Shown here: positions 17,716-26,273 of the stretch, piece after piece
How the letters are laid out: every line of letters begins with the position of its first letter
Numbering within the stretch: the first letter of the stretch is position 1
Assembly: GCA_017940005.1 (NCBI GenBank)
Contig: JAGAZO010000004.1
Span: 62,001 to 126,000, forward strand
Direction of reading: 5' to 3'
DNA from: Treponema sp.
GTDB lineage: Bacteria; Spirochaetota; Spirochaetia; Treponematales; Treponemataceae
Length of the DNA: 64,000 nucleotides
Program-made: the position numbers and the translations under genes
Notes under the pieces: generated by a model
Told to the model about the DNA's origin: nothing
Databases searched by the model: none
Seen by the model: the letters and a program-made list of their open reading frames with translations, nothing else

Positions 17716-19083
17716 ATGGCACAAGAGATTCCGTACAAAATTTATTTAAATGAAAGCGAGATACCGACAAAATGGTACAATGTCCGCGCAGACATGAAAA
17801 ACAAGCCTGCACCGCTGCTCAATCCTGGCACACATGAACAAATGACGCTCGCAGAACTTGAAAGCGTGTTTTGCACAGATCTTGCAAAGCAGGAGCTGGA
17901 CGATACAACGCCGTTTTTCGATATTCCGCAAGAGATACTTGATTTTTACAAGATGTACCGTCCGTCGCCGCTTATGCGTGCATACAATCTTGAAAAAAAG
18001 CTCGGCACGCCAGCGCATATCTACTACAAGTTTGAAGGCAATAATACGAGCGGCAGTCATAAGCTCAATTCCGCGATTGCACAAGTGTATTATGCAAAAA
18101 AGCAGGGACTGCGCGGCGTTACCACAGAGACGGGCGCGGGGCAATGGGGTACAGCGCTTTCAATGGCGTGCGCCTATTTCGGTGTTGACTGCAAAGTGTA
18201 CATGGTAAAAGTTTCGTATGAGCAAAAACCGTTCCGTCGAGAAGTGATGCGTACATACGGCGCGACAGTTACGCCGTCGCCTTCAAACACAACGAATGTA
18301 GGCAGAAAAATTTTAGCAGAGCATCCCGATACAACGGGAAGCCTCGGTTGCGCCATTTCGGAAGCAGTTGAAGATGCGGTAAGTCACGAAGGCTACCGGT
18401 ATGTGCTCGGCAGCGTGCTTTCGCAAGTGCTGCTTCATCAAACAGTGATTGGACTTGAAACGCAAGCCGCGCTCAAAAAATACAGCATAGAGCCAGACAT
18501 AATCATAGGGTGCGCAGGTGGCGGTTCAAACTTAGGTGGACTTATCTCTCCGTTCGTCGGCGAAATATTGCGCGGCGAAAAAGCCTACGAGATTATTGCC
18601 GTAGAGCCAGCATCTTGCCCAAGCTTTACACGCGGAAAATACGCATACGATTTTTGCGACACTGGCATGATAACGCCGCTCGCAAAAATGTATACGCTCG
18701 GCGCAAGCTTTATTCCATCGCCGAATCACGCGGGCGGTCTGCGCTATCACGGCATGAGTCCTGTTTTGTCGCAACTGTATGCAGACGGCATAATAAAAGC
18801 GCGCGCAGTTGAGCAGACGTCTGTGTTTCAGGCAGCGCAAGAGTTCGCGCGCATTGAAGGAATCTTGCCTGCACCGGAAAGCAGCCATGCAATCAAAGTT
18901 GCGATTGATGAGGCGCTCAAATGCAAAGAGCGCGGCACAGCGAAAAATATTGTATTCGGCTTGACAGGCACTGGCTACTTTGACATGGTCGCATACGAAC
19001 ATTTCAACGACGGCACAATGACCGATGAAATTCCAACAGACGAGATGCTCGCGGCAAGCTTTGCAAAAATGCCTGCGGTGTGA
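17716..19083 (+). CDS. trpB2: Tryptophan synthase beta chain, TrpB2 type
   Basis: A 455-residue PLP enzyme of the TrpB2 branch, which condenses indole with serine to give tryptophan. The PLP lysine is K116 in SGSHKLNSA, and the cofactor phosphate is held by GCAGGGSNLGG. The N-terminal extension (IPYKIYLNESEIPTKWYNV) and length are typical of TrpB2 rather than TrpB1. No trpA is in the window, so indole salvage is likelier than full synthesis. AGGAGG lies 8 nt before the ATG at 17716, which is preferred over a GTG 26 codons upstream. Control by the nearby TrpR is expected from the shared operator. Confidence 0.92.
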   Translation: MAQEIPYKIYLNESEIPTKWYNVRADMKNKPAPLLNPGTHEQMTLAELESVFCTDLAKQELDDTTPFFDIPQEILDFYKMYRPSPLMRAYNLEKKLGTPAHIYYKFEGNNTSGSHKLNSAIAQVYYAKKQGLRGVTTETGAGQWGTALSMACAYFGVDCKVYMVKVSYEQKPFRREVMRTYGATVTPSPSNTTNVGRKILAEHPDTTGSLGCAISEAVEDAVSHEGYRYVLGSVLSQVLLHQTVIGLETQAALKKYSIEPDIIIGCAGGGSNLGGLISPFVGEILRGEKAYEIIAVEPASCPSFTRGKYAYDFCDTGMITPLAKMYTLGASFIPSPNHAGGLRYHGMSPVLSQLYADGIIKARAVEQTSVFQAAQEFARIEGILPAPESSHAIKVAIDEALKCKERGTAKNIVFGLTGTGYFDMVAYEHFNDGTMTDEIPTDEMLAASFAKMPAV

Positions 19084-19145
19084 AAAGCAACGAATAGCTG
19101 CAATGCAATCTAGTCCGTACTGGAGCTATGTAAAACGGCGGCCGT

Positions 19146-19184
19146 CACTGTCTGTCTGCATTCCACAACTGCAGGCAGGCAGTG
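19146..19184. repeat. 15-bp hairpin with CAGGCAGGCAGT motif
   Basis: CACTGTCTGTCTGCA (19146-19160) and TGCAGGCAGGCAGTG (19170-19184) pair over 15 positions; as plus-strand RNA the two non-Watson-Crick positions are G-U pairs. It lies 60 bp after the trpB2 stop and shares its right arm with the repeat at 11107-11168. Confidence 0.65.
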
Positions 19185-19289
19185 AGGACGTCAAGCATGA
19201 GCAAGTGGTACCTCGCAATGAGCCTAAATAGAAGAAGTTTCAAGTGAAAGGCGACTCTTCCAGCGGCATACTTCAAAAAATTAATAATA

Positions 19290-20351
19290 TTATGTTGCAA
19301 GCACGCAGCGTACCTTGTGACCGTCACCTATATGTTTGAATACGGGCATCTCGCACGTGCACTGATATTGCGCGTATGGACAGCGGTGCGCAAATACGCA
19401 GCCTTTTTCTACAGCAAGCGTTGTCTTCACTTCCGCGTTTGACGCAGTCGTTTTTCCGCGTGCGCCGTCAAACAGCAGCCTTGTGTACGGATGAACTGCC
19501 GTCTTGTACAAATCGGCGGCAGATGCTTCTTCAACGAGTATGCCGCGATACATTACACCGATTGTGTCGCAAAAATAGCAGGCAATTTTCAAATCGTGCG
19601 TAATAAATAAAAAACTTAAATCCCGTGTGCGGCGCAAGTCATCGAGCAAATTAATAATTTGCCCTTGAATGGAAACATCGAGCGCGGAGACAACTTCATC
19701 GCAAATGAGCATCTCTGGCTCCATGATGAGCGCGCGTGCAAGCGAAATGCGCTGCCGCTGTCCGCCAGAAAATTCAGACGGACGGCGATACAAATCGCTT
19801 TCGGCAAGCCCTACTTCCGCAATGATTTTTGCGCTTTGCTCTTTTGCGTCTGCTGCGCCGTTCCATTTTGACGAGTGGCGGAGCGCAGCGGTAATAACTT
19901 CGTATACACTCATACGCGGATTGAGCGAGCGCGCGGGGTCTTGAAAAATATATTTTACTTTTTCACGATACGCGCGCAGTTCCTTTTTTGAATACGCGCC
20001 TATATCTTGCGTGCCACCAGTTTGCGGCACAAAGTTCACATCGTTTGCGGTCGGATTTTCGCTACTCGAAAATTTTTTTATCATGCGTCCACCACCTCTG
20101 CGCGCGCTGCCAGCTTGTTGCGCTTTCGGCATGTAGAGCACTTGCCCTGACGTAGGCGCATACATGCTCCCCAAAAGACGCGCCGTCGTTGTCTTGCCGC
20201 ACCCCGACTCTCCCACGAGTCCATATGTGCTTCCACGCTCAATCGCGAACGATACGTCATTTACCGCATATACTGTTTTGTCGTGCCGCGCAAAAAATCC
20301 TGCCTCAAGATTAAAGCTTTTGCACAGCTGTTTTGCCTCGATTATGATCAT
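19290..20351 (-). CDS. oppF: Oligopeptide ABC transporter ATPase, OppF/DppF type
   Basis: A 353-residue ABC ATPase that powers peptide import from the cytoplasmic face. Walker A is GESGCGKT at 47-54, the signature is EFSGGQRQRISLARAL, Walker B LICDEVVSALD, and the OppF C-terminal motif follows HPYTRLLFDG, with FAHRCPYAQYQC Cys-rich tail. An unusual 40-residue insertion (about 73-112) sits between Walker A and the Q-loop FQDP. It lies downstream of the other opp genes after a 406-bp gap. No SD is seen; TATAAT ends 5 bp before the ATG. Confidence 0.92.
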   Translation of the reverse strand: MIIIEAKQLCKSFNLEAGFFARHDKTVYAVNDVSFAIERGSTYGLVGESGCGKTTTARLLGSMYAPTSGQVLYMPKAQQAGSARRGGGRMIKKFSSSENPTANDVNFVPQTGGTQDIGAYSKKELRAYREKVKYIFQDPARSLNPRMSVYEVITAALRHSSKWNGAADAKEQSAKIIAEVGLAESDLYRRPSEFSGGQRQRISLARALIMEPEMLICDEVVSALDVSIQGQIINLLDDLRRTRDLSFLFITHDLKIACYFCDTIGVMYRGILVEEASAADLYKTAVHPYTRLLFDGARGKTTASNAEVKTTLAVEKGCVFAHRCPYAQYQCTCEMPVFKHIGDGHKVRCVLAT

Positions 20352-20369
20352 ACGTAATTATAGTATACA

Positions 20370-20480
20370 CTATTTTGAAAAAATATTGTGAGTTTTTACA
20401 GTTTTGTTTTTGATAGTGTATATAACGTTCGCAACTTGAGGATAGAAAAAAACATTGAAAATCCCAATTCGTTTTTTCAT
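20370..20480 (-). CDS. Possible 36-residue peptide gene or gene remnant
   Basis: A short minus-strand reading frame of 36 codons with AGGAG 6 nt before its ATG. The peptide begins MKKRIGIFNVFFYPQ and ends with a lysine-rich tail. It stops 18 bp before oppF. The first 15 residues resemble the start of family-4 glycosyltransferases, so it may be the remnant of such a gene; alternatively it is a genuine small peptide co-expressed with the peptide transporter. A palindrome 24 bp upstream of the ATG could be its operator. Size and lack of homology evidence keep confidence low. Confidence 0.35.
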   Translation of the reverse strand: MKKRIGIFNVFFYPQVANVIYTIKNKTVKTHNIFSK

Positions 20481-20503
20481 TACACACTCCTATAAAATAT
20501 ATT

Positions 20504-20518
20504 CTTGATTAAATCAAG
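20504..20518. promoter_or_regulatory. 15-bp palindrome upstream of the short gene and oppF
   Basis: CTTGATT-A-AATCAAG is a perfect 7-1-7 palindrome. On the minus strand it directly follows a TATACT -10-like box, a typical repressor position. The regulator is unknown. Confidence 0.45.
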
Positions 20519-20757
20519 TATAAATCTATTATGAAGTGCTTTTTCAAAATTTTCAATCTCTATTTTGATGACTGGGAAGAAAGGAGAAGTTGTAAAATAT
20601 AAATGTTAAAATCTAGAACACTACCTCCTCTTCGCTTTTTCACGCTTTTTTAGGTGCCGCGTTCGGGGAGGAGCATTTTTGTTGGAATGTTGCACACTTC
20701 TAAATCACTAAAATATTGAATTGCGACCGGGAAACGATACACTGTGGTAATCGCTCA

Positions 20758-23160
20758 TTAGTCTTGTTTTCCCATCTCCGGGCACGCGCCCCCTTCCCTG
20801 CTGCATGACGCTTGCACAAACTGGCAGCGCGGCGCAAACGGACAACCGCTTTCATTGTGCGCAGAATCGCTCACTTTTCCGGGAATAGACTTCATGCGTT
20901 CCTTTGAGTAGTGGCTGCCGAATTTGGGCGAAGATGCAAGCAGTGCGCGCGTATACGGATGCCGCGCGTTTTCAATGCTGTAAGCAGTTTTCGCAATCAT
21001 CGCAGTTTCATCGTCGCATGCTGTGTCACGTGTTGCGCTTGCGCTGTTGTTAGATGTCACACCGTCTGCACGGGCACAACCGCTGCCTGCCGCGTCATTT
21101 GCGCTTGCAACATCGCTTGCTGTTCCACATAATGTATCGCTGCTTGCGCCGCGCACAGCAAGCTCTTCCATCACTTTGCCGCCGTACATGACAATGATGC
21201 GGTCAGAAATTGAAGCGACAACATCAATGTCGTGGCTGATAAATATAATCGAAAGACCTCGCGCCGCTTTCAATTTTATGAGCAGTGAAATTATCTGCGC
21301 TTGAATAGTCACGTCGAGCGCAGTTGTCGGCTCGTCTGCAATGAGCAACTCGCATCCCTGCGCAAGCGCGAGCGCAATACCTATGCGCTGCAACTGTCCG
21401 CCAGAGAACTGATGCGGATAGCTTGCAAGGCGACCGCGCGCATCGGGAAGTCCTACTTCACTGAGTAACGCGCTCGCCTTTTCATACGCAACTTCTTTTG
21501 TGATTGCCGCATCAATGACGCGAAATGTTTCCAAAAACACGCTGCCAATGCTTTGGAGCGGGTCAAACGCGCGACCTGGCTCTTGAAAAATCATGCCTAT
21601 TTTTTTGCCGCGCAGTTTTTGCATGTTGGAAGGTGCAAGCGAGAGTACATCGACACCGTCAATGGACAAATGTCCGCTCACTGATGCGTTGCTCGGAAGA
21701 AGCGCAGGAATTGCGAGCGTCGTCACCGATTTGCCGCTCCCTGATTCTCCGACAATGCCAAGCACCTCTCCTTTTTTCATCGTGAACGACACGCCGCGCA
21801 CTGCGTATATGTGAGCGCGTTCCGCTCCGCGCAACACGGTAAACGTAACGTGCAAATCTTCAACGCGGAGAAAATCATGCATTGCAACCGCGCCGTGCAC
21901 GCCATCGGTGCGTGCGCCGTCGCCACATGTTGCACCTGCTCCCGCGCCATCAACGCTTGTGTCGCTGCCAAATGCGATACCAGCTTCCGCGCCGTGCACG
22001 CTATCAGTGCCTGCACCGTGCACATCGCTCGTCGCGCGTGTGCCGCCGCCAGATGCAGCGCCTTCAGCCTTGCCGCGCTTTGCACCGCTCCATTTTTTGC
22101 GCACACGGAACACCGCATGATACGGGTCAAAGTAATCGCGGAGCGCGTCGCCTAAAAAATTGAATGCGAGCGTCACAACGAGCAGCAAAAACACCGGCCA
22201 TAAAAGCCACGGAAAATTGCGCAAATTATTGAGCGTAGAGATGTCGCGGTTTATGAGCGAACCCCAGCTCACCGCAGGGTCGCTTATGCCAAGTCCCAAA
22301 TACGAAAGCGTCGTTTCGCTCATAATAAAACCGGGCACGCTGAGCGCGACGCTCACAATGAGCAAGCTCGCCATCTGTGGAATAATATGACGGAAAATAA
22401 TAATCGTTGAGGGAATCCCTTCAAGGCTTGCGTCCATGACAAATTCTTCGCGCTTAATCGCGTGAACCATGCCGCGTATTGTGCGCGCGCTGCCCGGCCA
22501 CCCCACAAGCGAGAGAATCACGGTGATGACCATGTATGCTGTTCCACTGTCCATCTGCGTGTTTAAAAGCGAACGCAAAAACAGGATAAGATACAAGCTC
22601 GGAATAAGCATGAAAAATTCTGCAAGGCGCATTACGCTCCAGTCTGCAGCCCCACCGTAAAATCCCGCAAGCCCGCCGAGCAATACTGCGAGCACAAGCG
22701 AAATCGCAGAGGCGACAAATCCAATTGTTAAGGAAATGCGACTTCCGTACACGATGCGCGAAAACAAATCGCGTCCCAAGTTATCAGCTCCAAGCAAAAA
22801 CACGGGATATGTGTTGCCGTTCGCGTCAGGCACAGTTCCGAATAGATGGCGACTGCACGGAATAAAACCGAGTAACTTGTACTCGTTCCCTTTTACAAAA
22901 AATCGCACGCTATGCAACTTGCCTTTAACGCGCGCGTATTTCCACGAAACAGGATTGAGCACGCGGCATTCCTGCGCGGCAAGTCCATTTTTCGTCATGC
23001 GCACATTGCTCGGATGAAACGCATCGCTTCCGAACGACATCGTTGCCGAATACGGCGCGACAAACTCTGCAAAAATCATCACCATGTACAAAAGCGCAAT
23101 GACCACGAGCGATGCAAGCGCGACAGGCTGTCGTTTTAAAAATTGCCAAAATTTTTTCAT
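20758..23160 (-). CDS. Fused oligopeptide permease OppC and ATPase OppD
   Basis: An 800-residue fusion of two normally separate peptide-transporter subunits. Residues 1-353 are an OppC permease with an N-terminal helix, a large periplasmic loop and the EAA-type loop (FVMDASLEGIPSTIIIFRHIIPQ). Residues about 354-428 are a Gly/Ala/Asp/His low-complexity linker. From 430 comes OppD: Walker A GESGSGKS (471-478), FSGGQLQRIGIALAL, Walker B LLIADEPTTALD. A second low-complexity insert of about 55 residues splits the OppD C-terminus before HPYTRALLASS. GAGG before the ATG at 23160 and OppC homology choose that start over one 16 codons upstream. It lies 7 bp after oppB. Confidence 0.9.
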   Translation of the reverse strand: MKKFWQFLKRQPVALASLVVIALLYMVMIFAEFVAPYSATMSFGSDAFHPSNVRMTKNGLAAQECRVLNPVSWKYARVKGKLHSVRFFVKGNEYKLLGFIPCSRHLFGTVPDANGNTYPVFLLGADNLGRDLFSRIVYGSRISLTIGFVASAISLVLAVLLGGLAGFYGGAADWSVMRLAEFFMLIPSLYLILFLRSLLNTQMDSGTAYMVITVILSLVGWPGSARTIRGMVHAIKREEFVMDASLEGIPSTIIIFRHIIPQMASLLIVSVALSVPGFIMSETTLSYLGLGISDPAVSWGSLINRDISTLNNLRNFPWLLWPVFLLLVVTLAFNFLGDALRDYFDPYHAVFRVRKKWSGAKRGKAEGAASGGGTRATSDVHGAGTDSVHGAEAGIAFGSDTSVDGAGAGATCGDGARTDGVHGAVAMHDFLRVEDLHVTFTVLRGAERAHIYAVRGVSFTMKKGEVLGIVGESGSGKSVTTLAIPALLPSNASVSGHLSIDGVDVLSLAPSNMQKLRGKKIGMIFQEPGRAFDPLQSIGSVFLETFRVIDAAITKEVAYEKASALLSEVGLPDARGRLASYPHQFSGGQLQRIGIALALAQGCELLIADEPTTALDVTIQAQIISLLIKLKAARGLSIIFISHDIDVVASISDRIIVMYGGKVMEELAVRGASSDTLCGTASDVASANDAAGSGCARADGVTSNNSASATRDTACDDETAMIAKTAYSIENARHPYTRALLASSPKFGSHYSKERMKSIPGKVSDSAHNESGCPFAPRCQFVQASCSREGGACPEMGKQD

Positions 23161-23167
23161 ACACGCC

Positions 23168-24262
23168 TCACTGCTTTCCGTAGCGTATGCGCGGGTCAAC
23201 AAGCGCAAGCAAAATATCGGAAGCTACCATGCCCACGAGCACGAGAAATGAAATGAACATGCTGTTCGCAAGCACAAGGTTTATGTCTTCCTGCAGCACC
23301 GCTTCATACATGAGCCGTCCTATTCCCGGATACGCAAAAATAATTTCGAGCACAAGCGAGCCTGAAAACAAGCTTGCAAGCAAGTTCGCGCTTCCAGTGA
23401 TGTACGGATTGAGCGTGTTGCGGAACGCGTGATTCAAATACACGCGCTTTTCGCTGATGCCGCGAGAGCGCAACGCCATGATGTACGGCATGCCCATTTG
23501 GTCAAGCATTGTCGCACGAATCATGCGCATGGTGCCGCCCACGCCTCCGAGAAATGATGCAAAAAGCGGCAGGAACACGTGATACAGATAGCTGAACGTA
23601 AATTTGCCAGGCGCGAGCGAGAACGGAAAATCGGGATATGCTGTAACAGGAAACAAGCCAGTGACAGAGGCAAACAGCTGCAACAAAATCAAAAGGAGAA
23701 TGCCGGGAAACGCGTGAAAAAAGAGCGCGAAAAATGTTGCTGCAACATCAAGACGCGTGCCCGCCTTGCTCGAAAAATATACGCCGAGCAAAAACGAAAA
23801 AAGCGTAATGAACACGAGAGACAAAAGGTTGAGCATGACGGAATTGAGCAAGCGTGATTTTATTAAAAAGCTTACCGGCGCGCGCGAAACAAGCGAAACG
23901 CCCAAATCATGATGAACGAGCACGCGGGAAAGCCACTTGAAATACTGCACAAAAAACGGCTGGTCAAGCCCGTATTCTGCGCGGAGGACGGCCATCTGCT
24001 CGTTTGAAAACGCAGTGTCTGCGCGCGCGCCGCCTCCAGCTGCCCCCGATGCGCTCTGCATGATTTGCTGCGTCATCATCTGGTCAACGATGTCGCCGGG
24101 AGCGAGCGCCATGAGCGCAAACATCACAAGGCCGAGCAAAAAAAGCAGCACCACCATTGTGGCAAGGCGCGACAGTATATATGATGCGAGCGGCTTTTTT
24201 TCTCGGAAGCATTTCCACGGGGCAAAAACTGTTGCAACAGCATTCTTCAAATAATATTTCAT
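23168..24262 (-). CDS. oppB: Oligopeptide ABC transporter permease OppB
   Basis: A 364-residue inner-membrane permease with six main helices. It forms the translocation pore with OppC. The N-terminal LASYILSRLATMVVLLFLLG and ALAPGDIVDQMM are family features, and the EAA loop reads YIMALRSRGISEKRVYLNHA, which docks on the ATPase. A Gly/Ala-rich insert (SASGAAGGGARA) lies in the first periplasmic loop. GGAG lies before the ATG. It follows oppA by 81 bp and precedes the fused oppC-oppD by 7 bp, so the three genes are one operon. Confidence 0.95.
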   Translation of the reverse strand: MKYYLKNAVATVFAPWKCFREKKPLASYILSRLATMVVLLFLLGLVMFALMALAPGDIVDQMMTQQIMQSASGAAGGGARADTAFSNEQMAVLRAEYGLDQPFFVQYFKWLSRVLVHHDLGVSLVSRAPVSFLIKSRLLNSVMLNLLSLVFITLFSFLLGVYFSSKAGTRLDVAATFFALFFHAFPGILLLILLQLFASVTGLFPVTAYPDFPFSLAPGKFTFSYLYHVFLPLFASFLGGVGGTMRMIRATMLDQMGMPYIMALRSRGISEKRVYLNHAFRNTLNPYITGSANLLASLFSGSLVLEIIFAYPGIGRLMYEAVLQEDINLVLANSMFISFLVLVGMVASDILLALVDPRIRYGKQ

Positions 24263-24343
24263 ATAATCTCCGCTAAAATGTTGCGTTGTTTTTGCAACGT
24301 TTTAAAAAGCCGCTGAAAATCAGAGGCAGCTTTGAATCATTTT

Positions 24344-26170
24344 TTACTGCTCCCGTAAAAATACGTATTCTGTTTTTGCGCCGTTCAAGTTGTCGTAGTA
24401 AACGTTTTGCAAATCCCATTTGCTGCGAATTGCAAAAAAACTGCGGGAGCGCACCAAGTAGATGACAGGGCACTGCTCAAGCAAAATGCGCTGATACTCG
24501 TCCCAGATTTTAAATGCCGCGTCTCTGTCAATCGTGTAGTTTCCCTCGTTGTAAAGATAATCTATGCGCGCTTCCCATTCTGTTGCAGGCGTTTTTTGCA
24601 GCGGATGCCACAAGTGAAGATTGCCCGACGACGGCCATACGTTGCTTCCCTGCGACGGAAACAACGCTGTGCCAAGCCCTATCATCACAGATTGCCAGTC
24701 GTATGTCGCAGTGAGCGACTCTACGATTTTTTGAAAATCAACTTGACGCACGTTCACCTTCACGCCCACTTTTGCACATTCGTCCGCAATGATTTGCGCA
24801 ATGTCGTTCCCGATAGTGCTCGTGGAGGGCACTGACAAATCATACTCCACACGGTTTCCGTCGCTGTCGTACAATGCGCCGCCTTGCAAACTCATGCCGC
24901 ATGCTTCCAACAGCTGCTTCGCGCGCTCAATGTCATAGCGGTATTGCAGCATAATCTCCGGATTGTAATACGGGTTCGCTTCTGGGAAAAATGAATACTT
25001 TGGTTCCGCAAGCCCTCTGTATGTTTGCAAAATAATCCTGTCGCGATTTAAAAGACAGCTCATCGCCTGACGGAATTCTTTTTGCGTAAACCAATGGTAA
25101 AACGGCTTGCTGCTATTGATTGGATTTTGATTGAACGACCACAGCATCGCGCCAAGCGAGCCTTCCGCATTAAACACTGTGTAGCCGTCGCTTTGACGCG
25201 CAATAACGTCATCAACTTCTTCAGGACGAGGCGTGTATGTTTCAACTTTTCCTTGCTTGAACAAGAGATAGTTTGTGTTCTCATCGCCCACAATCTGAAT
25301 CATCTGCTGTTCGGGATACGGCTGCGTTACACCGTTTGCATCGGCGTCCCAGTAATGCGGATTGCGCTGTAAAACAATCCGCTGCGAAGGCGTGTACTCC
25401 GCAATATGCCAGCGCCCCATCGAGGGAAGCGTTTTTGGGTCGTGCGAAATATTGAAAAGATTTTTTACGCCCTCTATTCCTCCCTGCTCTTTTGCCGGAC
25501 GATAAATGAACGACGGGCACAAATCCATGTTCACTGCAAGAAGCGGCTCTGCAACAATGCGCGGGAACACAAAGTCAAAGCGTCTGTCATCAATTTTAAC
25601 AATATCTATGTGACGCTCTGTGCCGTCCTGCATCATCATAAACTGCTGCGGATAGCTGGAACTTTGAAATGCTGCATCGCCTGCAATTTCATCGTACCAA
25701 AAAACCACATCATCAGATGTAACGGGGATTTTTGTGTCGGAATCGCAATATGTCCAGAACATGTTTTCGCGCAATGTGCAGTGCAACGTGAGCGTGCCAG
25801 CATCATTATCGATTTCAATATCGTAGTATGCACACCGCGGCGTCCATTTGCGCAATGTTGCATCGTAATCGAAAAGAAAATCTGTCGTATGAGAGATAAG
25901 CGCCTTTGAGTTGCCATCGCGCTCGCCTATGTATTGATTGAACGTTTTCGGATCGCTCATCATCGTGTCGTACCATGTGCCGCCAACGCTTCCTGGAATG
26001 TAGCTTCCGCCCGTCCACGGCTTTGACGTTGTTCGAGAAATAAGCGCGTCTGTGCTCACGCGGACAATTGCGTCGTCTATCTCTTCGTCAGTCATTTCAG
26101 GAACGCGCGTGCACGAGGCAAGCAAAACAGAGAGAACGAAAAACAATGCCACAACCCGTGTTATTTTCAT
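24344..26170 (-). CDS. oppA: Oligopeptide-binding lipoprotein OppA
   Basis: A 608-residue family-5 solute-binding lipoprotein. The signal peptide ends in VLLASC, lipidating C20. Typical features are the NPHYWDADANG stretch, GRWHIAEYTPSQRIVLQRNPHY and the YDLSVPSTS segment. It captures peptides in the periplasm or at the inner-membrane surface and passes them to OppB and OppC. No SD is present; TTGACC, a 17-bp spacer and TAAAAT end 8 bp before the ATG, so the mRNA is probably leaderless. It is the first gene of the opp operon, directly downstream of the nuclease operon terminator. Confidence 0.94.
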   Translation of the reverse strand: MKITRVVALFFVLSVLLASCTRVPEMTDEEIDDAIVRVSTDALISRTTSKPWTGGSYIPGSVGGTWYDTMMSDPKTFNQYIGERDGNSKALISHTTDFLFDYDATLRKWTPRCAYYDIEIDNDAGTLTLHCTLRENMFWTYCDSDTKIPVTSDDVVFWYDEIAGDAAFQSSSYPQQFMMMQDGTERHIDIVKIDDRRFDFVFPRIVAEPLLAVNMDLCPSFIYRPAKEQGGIEGVKNLFNISHDPKTLPSMGRWHIAEYTPSQRIVLQRNPHYWDADANGVTQPYPEQQMIQIVGDENTNYLLFKQGKVETYTPRPEEVDDVIARQSDGYTVFNAEGSLGAMLWSFNQNPINSSKPFYHWFTQKEFRQAMSCLLNRDRIILQTYRGLAEPKYSFFPEANPYYNPEIMLQYRYDIERAKQLLEACGMSLQGGALYDSDGNRVEYDLSVPSTSTIGNDIAQIIADECAKVGVKVNVRQVDFQKIVESLTATYDWQSVMIGLGTALFPSQGSNVWPSSGNLHLWHPLQKTPATEWEARIDYLYNEGNYTIDRDAAFKIWDEYQRILLEQCPVIYLVRSRSFFAIRSKWDLQNVYYDNLNGAKTEYVFLREQ

Positions 26171-26178
26171 ATTATTTT

Positions 26179-26207
26179 ATTTTACAAAAGCGCGCGACAC
26201 TGGTCAA
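26179..26207 (-). promoter_or_regulatory. Promoter of the opp operon
   Basis: On the minus strand TTGACC (26207-26202), a 17-bp spacer and TAAAAT (26184-26179) end 8 bp before the oppA ATG. Confidence 0.75.
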
Positions 26208-26232
26208 GAAAGAAAAAACAGCGGCAAAAAAG

Positions 26233-26257
26233 AAAAAAGGCGGCAACGGTTGCCGCC
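26233..26257 (-). terminator. Intrinsic terminator of the nuclease operon
   Basis: On the minus strand GGCGGCAA and TTGCCGCC form an 8-bp stem with a 3-nt loop, followed by TTTTTT. It lies 17 bp after the stop codon of the last DRGH nuclease gene and just before the opp promoter. Confidence 0.93.
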
Positions 26258-26273
26258 CGTGCTATAAATCGTT

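Larger units (their letters stand above)
20352..20757. other. AT-rich 406-bp gap inside the opp cluster
   Basis: This gap separates the OppC-OppD fusion gene from oppF. It is more AT-rich than its surroundings and holds a possible 36-codon minus-strand gene (20370-20480), a 15-bp palindrome (20504-20518) and an inverted repeat TATACACTAT/ATAGTGTATA (20364-20373 and 20413-20422). I see nothing else coding in 20520-20757. Confidence 0.5.

Noticed and set aside
17638-17716. A Trp attenuation leader peptide before trpB2
   Set aside because: The in-frame GTG extension holds no Trp codons and the leader lacks terminator and antiterminator pairs; control by the TrpR palindrome explains the region better.
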